Positions 26,236 through 37,309 of a stretch of DNA of 64,000 nucleotides are shown one piece after another (the stretch's first letter is position 1; each line of letters opens with the position of its first letter). Source of the DNA: Corynebacterium lemuris. Lineage in GTDB: Bacteria > Actinomycetota > Actinomycetes > Mycobacteriales > Mycobacteriaceae. The notes below the pieces were generated by a model. It saw only the letters and a list, made by a program, of their open reading frames with translations, searched no databases and had not been told where the DNA came from. The position numbers were made by a program, and so were the translations under genes. The DNA is taken from NCBI RefSeq assembly GCF_024919295.1, contig NZ_JANWTC010000002.1:310001-374000 (forward strand). The letters run 5' to 3'.

Positions 26236-26679
26236 GTGACTACTCCTGATAATGCACCGGAGAGCGCCCCGCGCTCGGAATTCGACGACCCCCGCCGCCC
26301 CCTCCTGCGGGCGGTGCGCTTCGGCACCATCGCGCTCGTCGCCATCACGATCATCTCGCTGGCGGTCTGGGGTGGCGTGCGCGAGCTCCCCGGCATCTGG
26401 GGCGTGCTGATCGGGGCGGCCATCGGCGGCGGTTTCGTCCTGCTGACCGCGGCGAGCGTCCTGTTCACCTCCTCGACCAACCCGGCCACCACCGGTGCGG
26501 TGGTCCTGGGCAGCTGGCTGCTCAAGATCGTGGTGCTCATCATCGTCCTGGCCCTGATCCGGGACCTGACCTTCTACGACCGCACCGCGCTGCTGGTGAC
26601 CACGGTCCTGGCGCTCATCATCGTCCTGGCCACCGAGGTGTGGGGCGTGATCACCGCGCGGGTCACCTACGTCAACTAA
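26236..26679 (+). CDS. AtpI-like small membrane protein preceding the ATP synthase operon
   Basis: This 147-residue protein has an acidic, proline-rich 25-residue head and four hydrophobic helices. It lies directly upstream of atpB, where corynebacteria and mycobacteria keep a poorly conserved AtpI-type gene thought to help assemble the c-ring. Sequence similarity to E. coli AtpI is weak by eye, so the name rests on position, size and topology. The GTG start has no Shine-Dalgarno site; an upstream TAGGAT fits leaderless transcription. Confidence 0.7.
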   Translation: MTTPDNAPESAPRSEFDDPRRPLLRAVRFGTIALVAITIISLAVWGGVRELPGIWGVLIGAAIGGGFVLLTAASVLFTSSTNPATTGAVVLGSWLLKIVVLIIVLALIRDLTFYDRTALLVTTVLALIIVLATEVWGVITARVTYVN

Positions 26680-27158
26680 ATCCGGTTCACCTGCAGAAGG
26701 GCTGGGGAAGAGCTGCGACGGGGGCGTCGGCAGGCGGCGGGACCGCCGCATCGGGGGCGGAAAACGGGGGTGATCACCCCCGCGGGGCGGGCGGATCGAC
26801 CGCATGTGACGGACCTTACAGCCGCCCCCAAAGCTGCCGATACAGGGCATATTAGGGGCGTGACGCGGGGCGTATCGCGCCACGTCAGCAAACATTTCCG
26901 GGCCCCGTGGGAGAATTCAGAACCACCCTGATAAGCTGTCCTGCGGGTTACCCCGGCATGTGGAAGCGGCACCTGTGGAAACACGGTGACGCCGTACAGG
27001 GCTGCGGTACATCCCCAGTCACCGCCTTCGCTGATGTGCGACGGAGTCCGAGGTGGTGGCGGAAAGAGATTTTCAGACGTCCATCGCACCGTATGGGAAA
27101 TGACACTCCGCATACGGCCCGAACACGGGAGAGAACGCTGAGCGTTACAACACTGGCC
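26680..27158 (+). other. 479-base non-coding region before atpB, probable atp operon promoter and leader
   Basis: No coding region with convincing composition is seen. It holds a perfect 18-bp palindrome CGGGGGTGATCACCCCCG at 26765-26782, then a less GC-biased stretch up to atpB. The main atp promoter should lie here, since atpB is far from the preceding gene, but I cannot pick one -10/-35 pair with confidence. A GGGAGAGAA segment at 27127-27135 lies 23 bases upstream of the atpB ATG. Confidence 0.45.
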
Positions 27159-27956
27159 ATGAGGGGCGAATTCCACGCACCCGAACTGGATCCTGAATTT
27201 TTCCCGGGGCAATACTACGGCCACATCCTGTTTGAGGATTTCGCAAACGGATGGTTCGCACTGGACCGACTGATGCTCGTCCGCATTCTGATGACGATCA
27301 TTCTGGCGGTCCTTTTCCTTGTCGCCTTCCGGAACACCAAGCTGATTCCGTCAGGCCTGCAGAACTTCGCAGAACTCGCACTGGATTTCGTCCGGGTGCA
27401 CATCGCCGAGGACATCCTGGGCAAGAAGGAGGGGCGTCGGTTCCTGCCGATCATCGCCACCATCTTCTTCGCCGTCCTGGCATTCAACCTCCCGACGATC
27501 ATTCCGGGGCTGAACATCTCGCCCAACGCGCGTATCGGCATGCCGATCGCGCTGGCGATCCTGGGCTACATCACGATGATCTACGCCGGAGCCAAGCGTT
27601 ACGGCTTCGGTAAGTTCATCAAGTCCTCGGTGGTCATCCCGAATCTTCCACCGGCACTGCACATCCTTGTCGTGCCGATCGAGTTCTTCTCGACGTTCAT
27701 CATGCGGCCGGTCACTCTCGCGCTTCGTCTCATGGCGAACTTCCTCGCGGGACACCTCATTCTGGTCCTCCTGTACTCCGCCACGAACTTCTTCTTCTGG
27801 CAGCTGAACGGTTGGACCGCACTGTCTGGTGTGACCATCATCGCCGCTATCGCGTTCACGCTCTACGAGGTCATCATCATCTTCCTGCAGGCGTACATCT
27901 TCGCCCTGCTGGTTGCTGTGTACATCGAGCTGTCGTTGCACGCGGACTCCCACTGA
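27159..27956 (+). CDS. atpB: ATP synthase F0 subunit a
   Basis: This 265-residue membrane stator subunit forms the proton half-channels against the c-ring. The conserved arginine lies in RPVTLALRLMANFLAGHLIL near residue 185, and the C-terminal helix is LQAYIFALLVAVYIELSLH. The N-terminus EFHAPELDPEFFPGQYY is the corynebacterial form. I chose the ATG at 27159 (MRGEFHAP); the frame stays open far upstream, but that part is non-coding in character and no GTG or TTG lies in the conserved TTLA stretch just before. Confidence 0.94.
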   Translation: MRGEFHAPELDPEFFPGQYYGHILFEDFANGWFALDRLMLVRILMTIILAVLFLVAFRNTKLIPSGLQNFAELALDFVRVHIAEDILGKKEGRRFLPIIATIFFAVLAFNLPTIIPGLNISPNARIGMPIALAILGYITMIYAGAKRYGFGKFIKSSVVIPNLPPALHILVVPIEFFSTFIMRPVTLALRLMANFLAGHLILVLLYSATNFFFWQLNGWTALSGVTIIAAIAFTLYEVIIIFLQAYIFALLVAVYIELSLHADSH

Positions 27957-28022
27957 CAAGTCGCGAACCTCGCGGCCAACTGAATAACCCCACTTCAATC
28001 ACCACCTGAAGTCCCGGTCTAA

Positions 28023-28298
<276 letters not shown>

Positions 28299-28336
28299 TT
28301 TCGAGCGGAAACACACCCCTTTAAGACTGGAGACTC

Positions 28337-28906
28337 ATGACGAACGTCATTTACTACCTTGCGCAGGAGGCTGAGACCCTTCCCCTCGAGGGCGGGAACT
28401 CGATCCTTCTGCCCAAGGCATACGACATCGTCTGGTCCATCATTCCGCTCGTCGTTATCCTGCTGATCTTCTGGAAGTTCGTTCTTCCGAAGTTCCAGGA
28501 GGTCCTGACTGAGCGTGAGGACCGGATCAAGGGTGGCATTCAGCGTGCCGAGGCCGCACAGGCCGAGGCAAAGGCCGCACTTGAGAAGTACAACGCGCAG
28601 CTCGCCGAGGCCCGTGCCGAAGCAGCCGAGATCCGTGAGCAGGCCCGCGAGAAGGGCAAGCTCATCGAGGCTGAGATGAAGGCGCAGGCCGCCGAGGAGA
28701 GCAACCGCATCATCGCATCCGGTGAGAAGCAGCTGTCGGCCCAGCGTGAGCAGGTCGTCGCAGAGCTTCGCCAGGAGATGGGACAGAACTCGATCAACCT
28801 GGCCGAGCGTCTGCTCGGTGGCGAGCTTTCCGACGCCACCAAGCGTTCCGGCACGATTGACTCGTTCCTGTCCGAGCTCGACACCGTCGCACCGGCAGGA
28901 AAGTGA
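28337..28906 (+). CDS. atpF: ATP synthase F0 subunit b
   Basis: This 189-residue peripheral stalk subunit has a short N-terminal tail, one membrane helix ([18 protein letters not shown], about residues 36-53) and a long charged coiled coil rich in Ala, Glu, Lys and Arg. The C-terminal part contacts delta. It is a separate gene here, not fused to delta as in Mycobacterium, which supports Corynebacterium. Its stop lies within 10 bases of the atpH start. Confidence 0.95.
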   Translation: MTNVIYYLAQEAETLPLEGGNSILLPKAYDIVWSIIPLVVILLIFWKFVLPKFQEVLTEREDRIKGGIQRAEAAQAEAKAALEKYNAQLAEARAEAAEIREQAREKGKLIEAEMKAQAAEESNRIIASGEKQLSAQREQVVAELRQEMGQNSINLAERLLGGELSDATKRSGTIDSFLSELDTVAPAGK

Positions 28907-28911
28907 GCGCC

Positions 28912-29730
28912 ATGCACGCAGCGAGCCGCGAAGCACTAGCAACGGTTGAGTCCCACCTGGACGGTCTCGTCCGGGGTTCGGGCAAGGCCGTCGCCGTCGC
29001 CGCCCAGACGGGCACCGAGCTTTTCGACGTCGTCGAGGTTCTCGACGGTGACCGCGCCCTGCGTGTCGCGGTCGCCGAGGCCTCCGCCACGCCGGAGCAG
29101 CGCACGGGCCTGATCCGGACCGTGTTCGGCGGCAAGGTCTCCGACAGCACCCTCTCGGTGCTCAACGAGGCCGCCGCCAACACCTGGTCCACCCCCCGCG
29201 AGTTCCGCGCAGGTCTGGTGGCCCTCGGCCGCCGCGCTTTCCTGCGTGGCGCCGAGGAGCAGGGTCAGCTGGGACAGGTCGAGGACGAGCTGTTCCGACT
29301 CTCCCGTGTCCTGGACCGTGAGGGTGAGCTGACCCAGCTCCTCTCCGACAAGACGACGGACCCGGCACGCAAGCGTGGCCTGCTGGCCGGCGTTCTCTAC
29401 GGCAAGGTCAACATGTTCACCGAGGCGCTCGCGCTGCAGGTGATCGGCCGTCCGGAGAAGAACCCGATCGACGACATGACGAACCTGGTTGAGGCAGCCG
29501 CGCAGCTGCAGGGCCGGTCCGTCGCACACGTCGTCGTGGCCGAGCAGTTGAACGCAGGCCAGCAGGCGGCGCTCGCCGACAAGCTGGGACGAATTTACGG
29601 TCGTGCGATGTCCATCCACTCTGAGGTTGACCCCAGCCTCCTCGGTGGCGTGACCATCCGCGTCAAGGACGAGATCATCGACGGCAGCCTGGCGGGCAAG
29701 CTCGCCAAGCTGCGGACGAACCTCTCCTGA
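28912..29730 (+). CDS. atpH: ATP synthase F1 subunit delta
   Basis: This 272-residue stator subunit links the b stalk to the alpha3-beta3 head. The N-terminal helical domain carries the family pattern; the conserved C-terminal segment [29 protein letters not shown] matches the delta/OSCP signature. At 272 residues it is longer than the E. coli protein (177), as usual in actinobacteria. I prefer the ATG at 28912, 11 bases after AGGA; an in-frame GTG at 28903 overlapping the atpF stop is possible but too close to that site. Confidence 0.92.
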   Translation: MHAASREALATVESHLDGLVRGSGKAVAVAAQTGTELFDVVEVLDGDRALRVAVAEASATPEQRTGLIRTVFGGKVSDSTLSVLNEAAANTWSTPREFRAGLVALGRRAFLRGAEEQGQLGQVEDELFRLSRVLDREGELTQLLSDKTTDPARKRGLLAGVLYGKVNMFTEALALQVIGRPEKNPIDDMTNLVEAAAQLQGRSVAHVVVAEQLNAGQQAALADKLGRIYGRAMSIHSEVDPSLLGGVTIRVKDEIIDGSLAGKLAKLRTNLS

Positions 29731-29789
29731 GACACGACTACAGACGAACTATAAATATGCTGGAAGATACAACCGAGAGCAGGAAGAAC

Positions 29790-31433
29790 ATGGCGGAGCT
29801 GACGATCTCCTCCGATGAGATCCGTAGCGCGATAGCGAACTACACCTCGAGCTACTCCGCGGAGGCCTCCCGTGAGGAGGTCGGCGTGGTCATTTCGGCA
29901 GCTGACGGTATTGCCCAGGTTTCGGGCCTCCCGTCGGTCATGGCGAATGAGCTGCTTGAGTTCCCCGGCGGCGTCATCGGCGTCGCACAGAACCTTGAAA
30001 CCGACACCGTGGGTGTCGTCGTGCTGGGTAACTTCGAGTCCCTGGCGGAGGGCGACGAGGTCAAGCGGACCGGCGAGGTCCTCTCGATCCCGGTCGGCGA
30101 GAAGTTCCTCGGCCGAGTAATCAACCCCCTCGCTGAGCCGATTGACGGCCTGGGAGTCATCGAGTCCGACAAGACCCGCGTGCTGGAGCTGCAGGCTCCG
30201 GGCGTGCTGGACCGTCAGCCCGTCGAGGAGCCCCTGGCCACCGGCATCAAGGCCATCGACGCGATGACCCCGATCGGCCGCGGACAGCGACAGCTGATCA
30301 TTGGTGACCGTAAGACCGGCAAGACCGCGGTCTGCATCGACACCATCCTCAACCAGAAGGCCAACTGGGACTCCGGCGACAAGACCAGGCAGGTCCGCTG
30401 TGTCTACGTCGCCATCGGTCAGAAGGGCTCCACCATCGCGGCGGTCCGGAAGACCCTGGAGGAGCACGGCGCCCTGGAGTACACCACCATCGTGGCTGCT
30501 CCGGCATCCGACTCCGCCGGCTTCAAGTGGCTCGCCCCGTTCACCGGTGCAGCCCTGGCCCAGCAGTGGATGTACGAGGGCAACCACGTCCTCGTCATCT
30601 ACGACGACCTGACCAAGCAGGCCGAGGCCTACCGTGCGATCTCCCTGCTGCTGCGCCGCCCGCCGGGCCGTGAGGCCTACCCGGGTGACGTGTTCTACCT
30701 GCACTCCCGTCTGCTGGAGCGTGCCGCGAAGCTCAACGATGAGCTCGGTGCCGGTTCGATCACCGCACTGCCCATCATCGAGACCAAGGCGAACGACGTG
30801 TCGGCCTTCATTCCGACCAACGTCATCTCCATCACCGACGGCCAGGTCTTCCTTGAGTCCGACCTGTTCAACCAGGGTGTCCGCCCGGCCATCAACGTCG
30901 GTGTCTCCGTCTCCCGTGTCGGTGGCGCCGCCCAGACCAAGGGCATGAAGAAGGTCGCAGGTTCCCTGCGTCTGGACCTCGCCGCCTACCGTGACCTCGA
31001 GGCTTTCGCCACCTTCGCCTCTGACCTGGATGCCGCATCCAAGGCTCAGCTGGAGCGTGGCCAGCGCCTCGTCGAGCTGCTCAAGCAGGCCGAGAACTCC
31101 CCGCAGGCCGTCGAATACCAGATCATCTCGATCTGGCTCGCCGGTGAGGGCGCCTTTGACGTCGTTCCCGTCGAGGACGTCCGTCGCTACGAGTCCGAGC
31201 TGCACGAGTACCTCCGCGCCAACGTCGCGGACGCCTACGCTCAGATCGACGGCGGCAAGGCCCTGTCGGACGAGTCGCAGGCTGCCCTGCTGGCCGCCAA
31301 CGACGAGTTCGCGAAGACCTTCCAGACCACTGACGGTCGCCCGGTCATCAACGAGCCCGAGGTTGATGCGCTGTCCAGCGACCAGCACAAGAAGACCCAG
31401 CTCACCGTCCCCCGCAAGACGGCCAAGAAGTAA
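29790..31433 (+). CDS. atpA: ATP synthase F1 subunit alpha
   Basis: This 547-residue non-catalytic nucleotide-binding subunit has Walker [11 protein letters not shown] near residue 172, the [15 protein letters not shown] block and the [17 protein letters not shown] signature near 370. I start at ATG 29790 ([11 protein letters not shown]), 3 bases after AGGAAG. An upstream in-frame ATG at 29757 would add eleven atypical residues and has no ribosome site. Confidence 0.96.
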   Translation: MAELTISSDEIRSAIANYTSSYSAEASREEVGVVISAADGIAQVSGLPSVMANELLEFPGGVIGVAQNLETDTVGVVVLGNFESLAEGDEVKRTGEVLSIPVGEKFLGRVINPLAEPIDGLGVIESDKTRVLELQAPGVLDRQPVEEPLATGIKAIDAMTPIGRGQRQLIIGDRKTGKTAVCIDTILNQKANWDSGDKTRQVRCVYVAIGQKGSTIAAVRKTLEEHGALEYTTIVAAPASDSAGFKWLAPFTGAALAQQWMYEGNHVLVIYDDLTKQAEAYRAISLLLRRPPGREAYPGDVFYLHSRLLERAAKLNDELGAGSITALPIIETKANDVSAFIPTNVISITDGQVFLESDLFNQGVRPAINVGVSVSRVGGAAQTKGMKKVAGSLRLDLAAYRDLEAFATFASDLDAASKAQLERGQRLVELLKQAENSPQAVEYQIISIWLAGEGAFDVVPVEDVRRYESELHEYLRANVADAYAQIDGGKALSDESQAALLAANDEFAKTFQTTDGRPVINEPEVDALSSDQHKKTQLTVPRKTAKK

Positions 31434-31490
31434 GGGCCTCCATGCCCAACTTTGAATCCGTCAACAACAACGAAGGGAGGATTGTGAACC

Positions 31491-32465
31491 ATGGCTAATC
31501 TTCGCGAATTGCGTGACCGTATCCGGTCCGTCAACTCGACCAAGAAGATCACCAAGGCTCAGGAGCTGATCGCCACCTCGCGCATCACCAAGGCCCAGGC
31601 CAAGGTCGAGGCTTCCCTGCCGTACGCACAGGAGCTGTCCAACGTGATGGAGCGCCTCTCTGAGGCGAGCTCCCTCGACCACCCGATGCTGCACGAGCGC
31701 GAGGACGGCAACGTCGCCGCCATCCTGATCGTGTCCTCGGACCGTGGTATGGCCGGTGGCTACAACCACAACGTCTTCAAGAAGGCTGCAGAGCTGGAGA
31801 AGATGCTGGAGGAGGCCGGCTACGAGGTCGTCCGTTACGTCACGGGCGGTAAGGCCGTCGGCTTCTACAAGTTCCGCGACGCAGAGATCGCCGGACAGTG
31901 GACCGGATTCTCCCAGGACCCGTCCTGGGAATCCACCCACCATGTCCGTCACCACCTCATCGATGGCTTCAACGCAAGCTCGAAGGGTGAGGCCAAGTAC
32001 CGCGACGGCCTCAACTCCGAGGGCGCTGCGATCCGTGGTTTCGATCAGGTGCACGTCGTGTACACCGAGTTCGTCTCGATGCTGTCCCAGGTTCCGGTGG
32101 CACACCAGCTGCTGCCGATCGAGCCTGTCATCCGTGAGGATGAGCTGGACACCGGCGAGTCGATGCTGGAATCCGGCAACGAGCTCACCCCGGACGTCGA
32201 TTTCGAGCCGGACGCGGACACCCTGATGGATGCGCTGCTCCCGAAGTACGTGTCCCGTCGCCTGTACGCGATGTTCCTCGAGGCGTCCGCCGCCGAGTCG
32301 GCATCCCGCCGTAACGCGATGAAGTCTGCGACTGACAACGCAACCGAGCTGGTCAAGGACCTCTCGCGCGTGGCCAACCAGGCCCGTCAGGCACAGATCA
32401 CCCAGGAAATCACAGAGATTGTCGGTGGCGCGGGTGCGCTCGCCGATAGCGGAGAAAGTGACTAG
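31491..32465 (+). CDS. atpG: ATP synthase F1 subunit gamma
   Basis: This 324-residue central rotor shaft has paired N- and C-terminal helices forming the coiled coil: LRELRDRIRSVNSTKKITKA at the start and ASRRNAMKSATDNATELVKD near residue 270. SSDRGMAGGYN near residue 83 is the usual core motif. Compared with E. coli (287) it carries an acidic insert around residues 210-245 (rich in Asp, Glu and Ser), of the sort described in mycobacterial gamma. The ATG has GGGAGGATTG upstream. Confidence 0.95.
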   Translation: MANLRELRDRIRSVNSTKKITKAQELIATSRITKAQAKVEASLPYAQELSNVMERLSEASSLDHPMLHEREDGNVAAILIVSSDRGMAGGYNHNVFKKAAELEKMLEEAGYEVVRYVTGGKAVGFYKFRDAEIAGQWTGFSQDPSWESTHHVRHHLIDGFNASSKGEAKYRDGLNSEGAAIRGFDQVHVVYTEFVSMLSQVPVAHQLLPIEPVIREDELDTGESMLESGNELTPDVDFEPDADTLMDALLPKYVSRRLYAMFLEASAAESASRRNAMKSATDNATELVKDLSRVANQARQAQITQEITEIVGGAGALADSGESD

Positions 32466-33914
<1,449 letters not shown>

Positions 33915-33926
33915 GAGGAGACGCAC

Positions 33927-34298
33927 ATGGCTGACATCACCGTTGAACTGGTCTCCGTGGAGCGCATGCTCTGGTCGGGTTCGGCCAGCATCGTCACCGC
34001 GCAGACCACTGAGGGTGAGATCGGCGTGCTGTCCGGTCACGAGCCGATGCTCGGGCAGCTGCGCGAGAACGGCGTCGTGACCATCCGTCCGGTCGAGGGC
34101 GACAGGCTCGTCGCCGCCGTACACGGTGGCTTCCTCTCCGTTACCCCGGAGAAGGTCACCATCCTCGCGGACTACGCGATCTGGGCCGATGAGGTCGACA
34201 CCTCGCTGGCCGAGTCTCAGCTGCAGGACGCCGACGAGTTCACCCGTCTCCGTGCGGAGGCGGAACTGAGCGCCGTGCGCCGTAAGGCCGAGGCTTAA
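33927..34298 (+). CDS. atpC: ATP synthase F1 subunit epsilon
   Basis: This 123-residue subunit regulates and couples the rotor. The N-terminal beta sandwich carries [24 protein letters not shown] and GHEPMLGQL. The C-terminal helical part is short, as in other actinobacteria, so the inhibitory arm may be reduced. It is the last gene of the operon and is followed by a strong terminator. Confidence 0.95.
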   Translation: MADITVELVSVERMLWSGSASIVTAQTTEGEIGVLSGHEPMLGQLRENGVVTIRPVEGDRLVAAVHGGFLSVTPEKVTILADYAIWADEVDTSLAESQLQDADEFTRLRAEAELSAVRRKAEA

Positions 34299-34351
34299 TA
34301 AACGGGGGGCCGGGTGACCGGCTCCCGAGGCACCGCCTCTTCCTCTCTCAG

Positions 34352-34393
34352 ACTGACACCCGCTGCCCACCAGGGCAGCGGGTGTCAGTTTTT
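34352..34393 (+). terminator. Strong intrinsic terminator of the atp operon
   Basis: Arms 34352-34368 and 34373-34389 are perfectly complementary over 17 bases around an ACCA loop, followed by TTTTT ending at 34393. It is the clearest rho-independent terminator in the window. Confidence 0.93.
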
Positions 34394-34446
34394 CCGGTAT
34401 CGGCGGGGGAAGGGCAAACGGTTGTTCCTGCGGGCATGCGCTGTCG

Positions 34447-34476
34447 TTGGGCAATTGCAGGCGCGGGCTATAGAAT
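34447..34476 (+). promoter_or_regulatory. Promoter of the DUF2550 gene
   Basis: TTGGGC (34447-34452) and TAGAAT within TATAGAAT (34471-34476) are separated by 18 bases, giving a housekeeping-type promoter about 25 bases before the GGAAGGGGAA ribosome site and GTG at 34509. Confidence 0.55.
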
Positions 34477-34508
34477 GAGCCGACAACCGTCCGGAAGGGG
34501 AACGTGCC

Positions 34509-34973
34509 GTGGAGATCGTGACCTGGGTACTGATCGTGTTTGCCGTGCTTGCGGTTCTGCTCGCCGTCTGGCGCTTCCTCACCCTGCGTTCGCGCGGCAC
34601 GACGATCCTCCTGCGTCGCCTTCCGGCCTCCGGCGTCCACGGCTGGCGCCACGGCACGATCCGCTACAACGGTGACGACCTCGAGTACTTCAAGCTGCGG
34701 TCCATCTCACCGATGGCGGACCAGGTGTTCAACCGGCAGCGCCTGGACTTCCACGAGCCCCGGCAGCTGACCCCGGGGGAGGTCGCCTTCATGGCCGAGG
34801 GCCTGTCGGTGGCGACCCTGTGCGACGGCGGCACCCACTACGAGATGGCGCTTGACCCGCATAGTCTCACGGCGCTGACCTCCTGGATCGAGTCCGCTCC
34901 GCACGAGCGGCAGGAGCGCATCGACCATCACCGTCTGCGCAGCAGGATCACCCGGGGTCAGAACGGAAAGTGA
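34509..34973 (+). CDS. DUF2550 membrane-anchored protein
   Basis: This 154-residue protein has one N-terminal membrane helix (WVLIVFAVLAVLLAVWRFL) and a cytoplasmic domain containing GWRHGTIRYNGDDLEYFKLRS and a conserved LTPGEVAFMAEG segment. DUF2550 proteins occupy this position between the atp operon and nucS across Mycobacteriales. The function is unknown. The GTG start has a GGAAGGGG site upstream and its own promoter. Confidence 0.85.
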   Translation: MEIVTWVLIVFAVLAVLLAVWRFLTLRSRGTTILLRRLPASGVHGWRHGTIRYNGDDLEYFKLRSISPMADQVFNRQRLDFHEPRQLTPGEVAFMAEGLSVATLCDGGTHYEMALDPHSLTALTSWIESAPHERQERIDHHRLRSRITRGQNGK

Positions 34974-34981
34974 CCACGGGC

Positions 34982-34994
34982 TAGTCTGGAACGC
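34982..34994 (+). promoter_or_regulatory. Leaderless -10 of nucS
   Basis: TAGTCT (34982-34987) is followed by 7 bases and the ATG, so transcription should start at the A of the start codon. The sequence TGGAACGCATG is repeated before the gene at 36012. Confidence 0.5.
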
Positions 34995-35687
34995 ATGCGT
35001 TTAGTCATCGCCCGTTGTTCCGTGGACTATGTCGGCCGCCTGGAGGCGCACCTGCCCATGGCTGACCGTCTGCTCATGATCAAAGCCGACGGTTCGGTGT
35101 CAGTGCACGCCGACGACCGCGCCTACAAACCCCTCAACTGGATGACTCCGCCGTGCGCGCTCACCGAGACAGCCATCACCGACATCGACGGTGAGGACAC
35201 CGGCGAGCAGCTGTGGATCGTGGAGAACTCGAAGGGGGAGCAGCTCCGCATCACCATCGAGCAGGTCCACCACGAGACCACCCATGAGCTCGGCCAGGAT
35301 CCCGGCCTGGTCAAGGACGGGGTGGAGGCCCACCTTCAGGAGCTGCTGGCGGAGCACATCGACACCCTCGGTGAGGGCTACAGCCTCGTACGCCGCGAGT
35401 ACCCCACCGCCATCGGCCCGGTGGACCTCCTGGCCCGTGACGGGGCCGGCGGGACCGTGGCCGTGGAGATCAAGCGCCGCGGCGGTATCGACGGCGTCGA
35501 GCAGCTGAGCCGTTACCTCGATCTGCTCAACCGCGACGAACTGCTGCGGCCGGTCCGTGGCGTCTTCGCCGCCCAGGAGATCAAACCCCAGGCCCGCACC
35601 CTGGCCGAGGACCGTGGCATCCGCTGCCTGACCCTGGACTACCAGGAGCTGCGCGGCATCGAGACCGACGAACTGCGGTTGTTCTAG
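34995..35687 (+). CDS. nucS: Endonuclease NucS (EndoMS), mismatch-specific
   Basis: This 230-residue enzyme cleaves both strands at mismatches and replaces MutS/MutL in most actinobacteria. The N-terminal dimerisation domain runs to about residue 120. The nuclease domain has GPVDLLARD...[21 protein letters not shown], giving the D-x(n)-E-x-K triad, and a [13 protein letters not shown] block. The C-terminus DELRLF probably holds the beta-clamp contact. The ATG at 34995 is behind a leaderless -10. Confidence 0.94.
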   Translation: MRLVIARCSVDYVGRLEAHLPMADRLLMIKADGSVSVHADDRAYKPLNWMTPPCALTETAITDIDGEDTGEQLWIVENSKGEQLRITIEQVHHETTHELGQDPGLVKDGVEAHLQELLAEHIDTLGEGYSLVRREYPTAIGPVDLLARDGAGGTVAVEIKRRGGIDGVEQLSRYLDLLNRDELLRPVRGVFAAQEIKPQARTLAEDRGIRCLTLDYQELRGIETDELRLF

Positions 35688-35689
35688 CA

Positions 35690-36001
35690 GTGCCGCGCAG
35701 GAACAGACCGCAGCGCCCGTGCAGAGGCGGGCGTCGGGAAGCGGTGGTGCCCAGGGAGCTGCCCCGCGACGGCACCGCCTTCTACGGCACCCAGACTGTC
35801 GAGGGGCCCTCGTGGACCCAGGGGGAGTTGTACCAGTTCCGGCACATGGGTTCGCATTCGGCGAAGAAATTCTACGTGTGCCCGGGCTGCAACCAGAACA
35901 TCCCGCCGGGGGTCGCCCACATCGTCGCCTGGCCCCGCGACACCGGACGTGGCGCCGATGACCGGCGGCACTGGCACCGCCACTGCTGGGACCGCAGGTA
36001 A
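35690..36001 (+). CDS. Small conserved protein with CxxC...HxxHC zinc-binding pattern
   Basis: This 103-residue, highly basic protein has two metal-ligand groups: YVCPGC near residue 64 and RRHWHRHCWD at the C-terminus. Together they suggest a treble-clef or HNH-like zinc fold. It begins at GTG two bases after the nucS stop, so it is co-transcribed and probably coupled to nucS. I recognise it as a conserved actinobacterial hypothetical, sometimes loosely annotated as ATP/GTP-binding, without support visible here. A DNA-binding accessory role to NucS is a guess from position. Confidence 0.72.
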   Translation: MPRRNRPQRPCRGGRREAVVPRELPRDGTAFYGTQTVEGPSWTQGELYQFRHMGSHSAKKFYVCPGCNQNIPPGVAHIVAWPRDTGRGADDRRHWHRHCWDRR

Positions 36002-36011
36002 CCTGGAACGC

Positions 36012-36308
36012 ATGATCATCGCCTTCTCCGTGGCACCGACCGTCACCGCCACCCCCGACGCCGAAATGTCCGCCGCCGTAGCCGAGGCCGTGAGGATCGT
36101 CCGCGATTCCGGCCTGCCGAACGAGACCAACGCCATGTTCACCCTCGTCGAGGGGGAGTGGGACGAGGTCATGGACGTGGTCAAACGGGCCACCGAGGCA
36201 GTCTGCGCCGTCTCACCGCGTGTGTCCCTGGTGCTCAAGGCCGATATCCGGCCCGGTTACCCGGACCAGCTGCACCAGAAGGTCGAATCCCTCGAGAAGC
36301 ACTTCTAA
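36012..36308 (+). CDS. MTH1187-family thiamine-binding protein
   Basis: This 98-residue protein has a ferredoxin-like fold of the MTH1187/YkoF type (formerly DUF77). The opening FSVAPTVTATPDAEMSAAVA and the central NAMFTLVEGEWDEVMDVV match the family, as does the ending KADIRPGYPDQLHQKVESLE. Family members bind thiamine or its precursors, perhaps as a chaperone or sensor. The ATG follows TAACCT plus 7 bases, again a leaderless layout. Confidence 0.82.
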   Translation: MIIAFSVAPTVTATPDAEMSAAVAEAVRIVRDSGLPNETNAMFTLVEGEWDEVMDVVKRATEAVCAVSPRVSLVLKADIRPGYPDQLHQKVESLEKHF

Positions 36309-36320
36309 GGAGAACACCAC

Positions 36321-37229
36321 TTGAACACCCCACACCGCTACGTCTCCGGAGCCATCGACCTCGGCGAGGTGAAGGCACGGGCGGAGGCCCGCGATCAGGC
36401 CGCCCAGCAGGTGGCCACCGGCACCGGACCGGCCCCGTACCTGACCGTCACCCCGCAGAACTTCGAGAACGACGTCGTCCGCCGTTCCCTCGAGGTGCCG
36501 GTCGTGGTGCTCGTCGGCACCCCGCGCAGCCCCGAATCCGAGCAGCTGCGCGCTGACCTGCAGCAGCTGGCAGAGGGGGCGGGCCTGAGCTACATCGTCG
36601 GCTACGTCGACGCTGACGCCACCCCCGAGGTCGCGCAGGCCTTCGGCGTGCAGGTCCTGCCCACCGTCATCGCCCTCGGCGGTGGTCGCCCCGTCACCCA
36701 GTTCGAGGGCGGCCAGCCCGCCGACGCCCTGCGGACCTGGCTCGACGCCCTGGTCACCCAGGTCGGCCCGCAGCTCTCCGGACTGCAGGCGGCACCCGCG
36801 GAAGAGGACGCCCCGGAGGATCCGCGCCTGGGCCAGGCGCTGGCGGCCCTGAACGCCGGCGACTTCGACGTGGCAATCGCGGTCTACGACGAGATCCTCG
36901 CCGAGACCCCCGGTGACCAGGACATCGTCCAGGCCCGCGACACCGCGAAGCTGCTGCAGCGCCTCGACCCGGCCTCCCGCACCGAGGACCCGGTCGCCGC
37001 CGCGGACGCCGACCCGACGGACGTGGAGAAGCAGTTCACCGCCGCCGACGCGGAGGTGGTCGCCGGGGCTCCCGAGCGTGCCTTCGACAGGCTGCTGGCA
37101 CTCATGGTCGCCGTACCGGGGGAGAAGCTGCGCGTGCGTGACCGCCTCGTCGAGCTCTTCGCGCTCTTCGATGCCGCCGACCCCCGCGTCACCGGGGCCC
37201 GCACGCGGATGGCCTCCGTCCTCTTCTAG
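36321..37229 (+). CDS. Thioredoxin-fold/TPR co-chaperone, YbbN (CnoX)-like
   Basis: This 302-residue protein has residues about 45-150 forming a thioredoxin fold in which the CxxC is replaced by TPRSPES, so it cannot act as a classical disulfide reductase. The second cis-Pro region is VQVLPTVIALGG. The C-terminal half (about 165-300) has degenerate TPR helices such as RLGQALAALNAGDFDVAIAVYDEIL. This architecture fits the YbbN/CnoX family that hands unfolded clients to chaperonins. The TTG start is supported by AAGGAGAA 7 bases upstream. Confidence 0.85.
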   Translation: MNTPHRYVSGAIDLGEVKARAEARDQAAQQVATGTGPAPYLTVTPQNFENDVVRRSLEVPVVVLVGTPRSPESEQLRADLQQLAEGAGLSYIVGYVDADATPEVAQAFGVQVLPTVIALGGGRPVTQFEGGQPADALRTWLDALVTQVGPQLSGLQAAPAEEDAPEDPRLGQALAALNAGDFDVAIAVYDEILAETPGDQDIVQARDTAKLLQRLDPASRTEDPVAAADADPTDVEKQFTAADAEVVAGAPERAFDRLLALMVAVPGEKLRVRDRLVELFALFDAADPRVTGARTRMASVLF

Positions 37230-37252
37230 CCGGACCGACCCTAAAACACCGA

Positions 37253-37288
37253 CGGCGCCCGACCCCTGAGCTCAGGGGTCGGGCGCCG
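37253..37288. terminator. Bidirectional terminator: 36-nt perfect palindrome
   Basis: Bases 37253-37288 are a perfect inverted repeat with no unpaired centre, lying between the convergent co-chaperone gene and glgB. It lacks a long T run on either side, but position and stem strength suit a shared terminator. Confidence 0.7.
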
Positions 37289-37309
37289 CCGGCGTCGAGA
37301 AGCAGGGGA

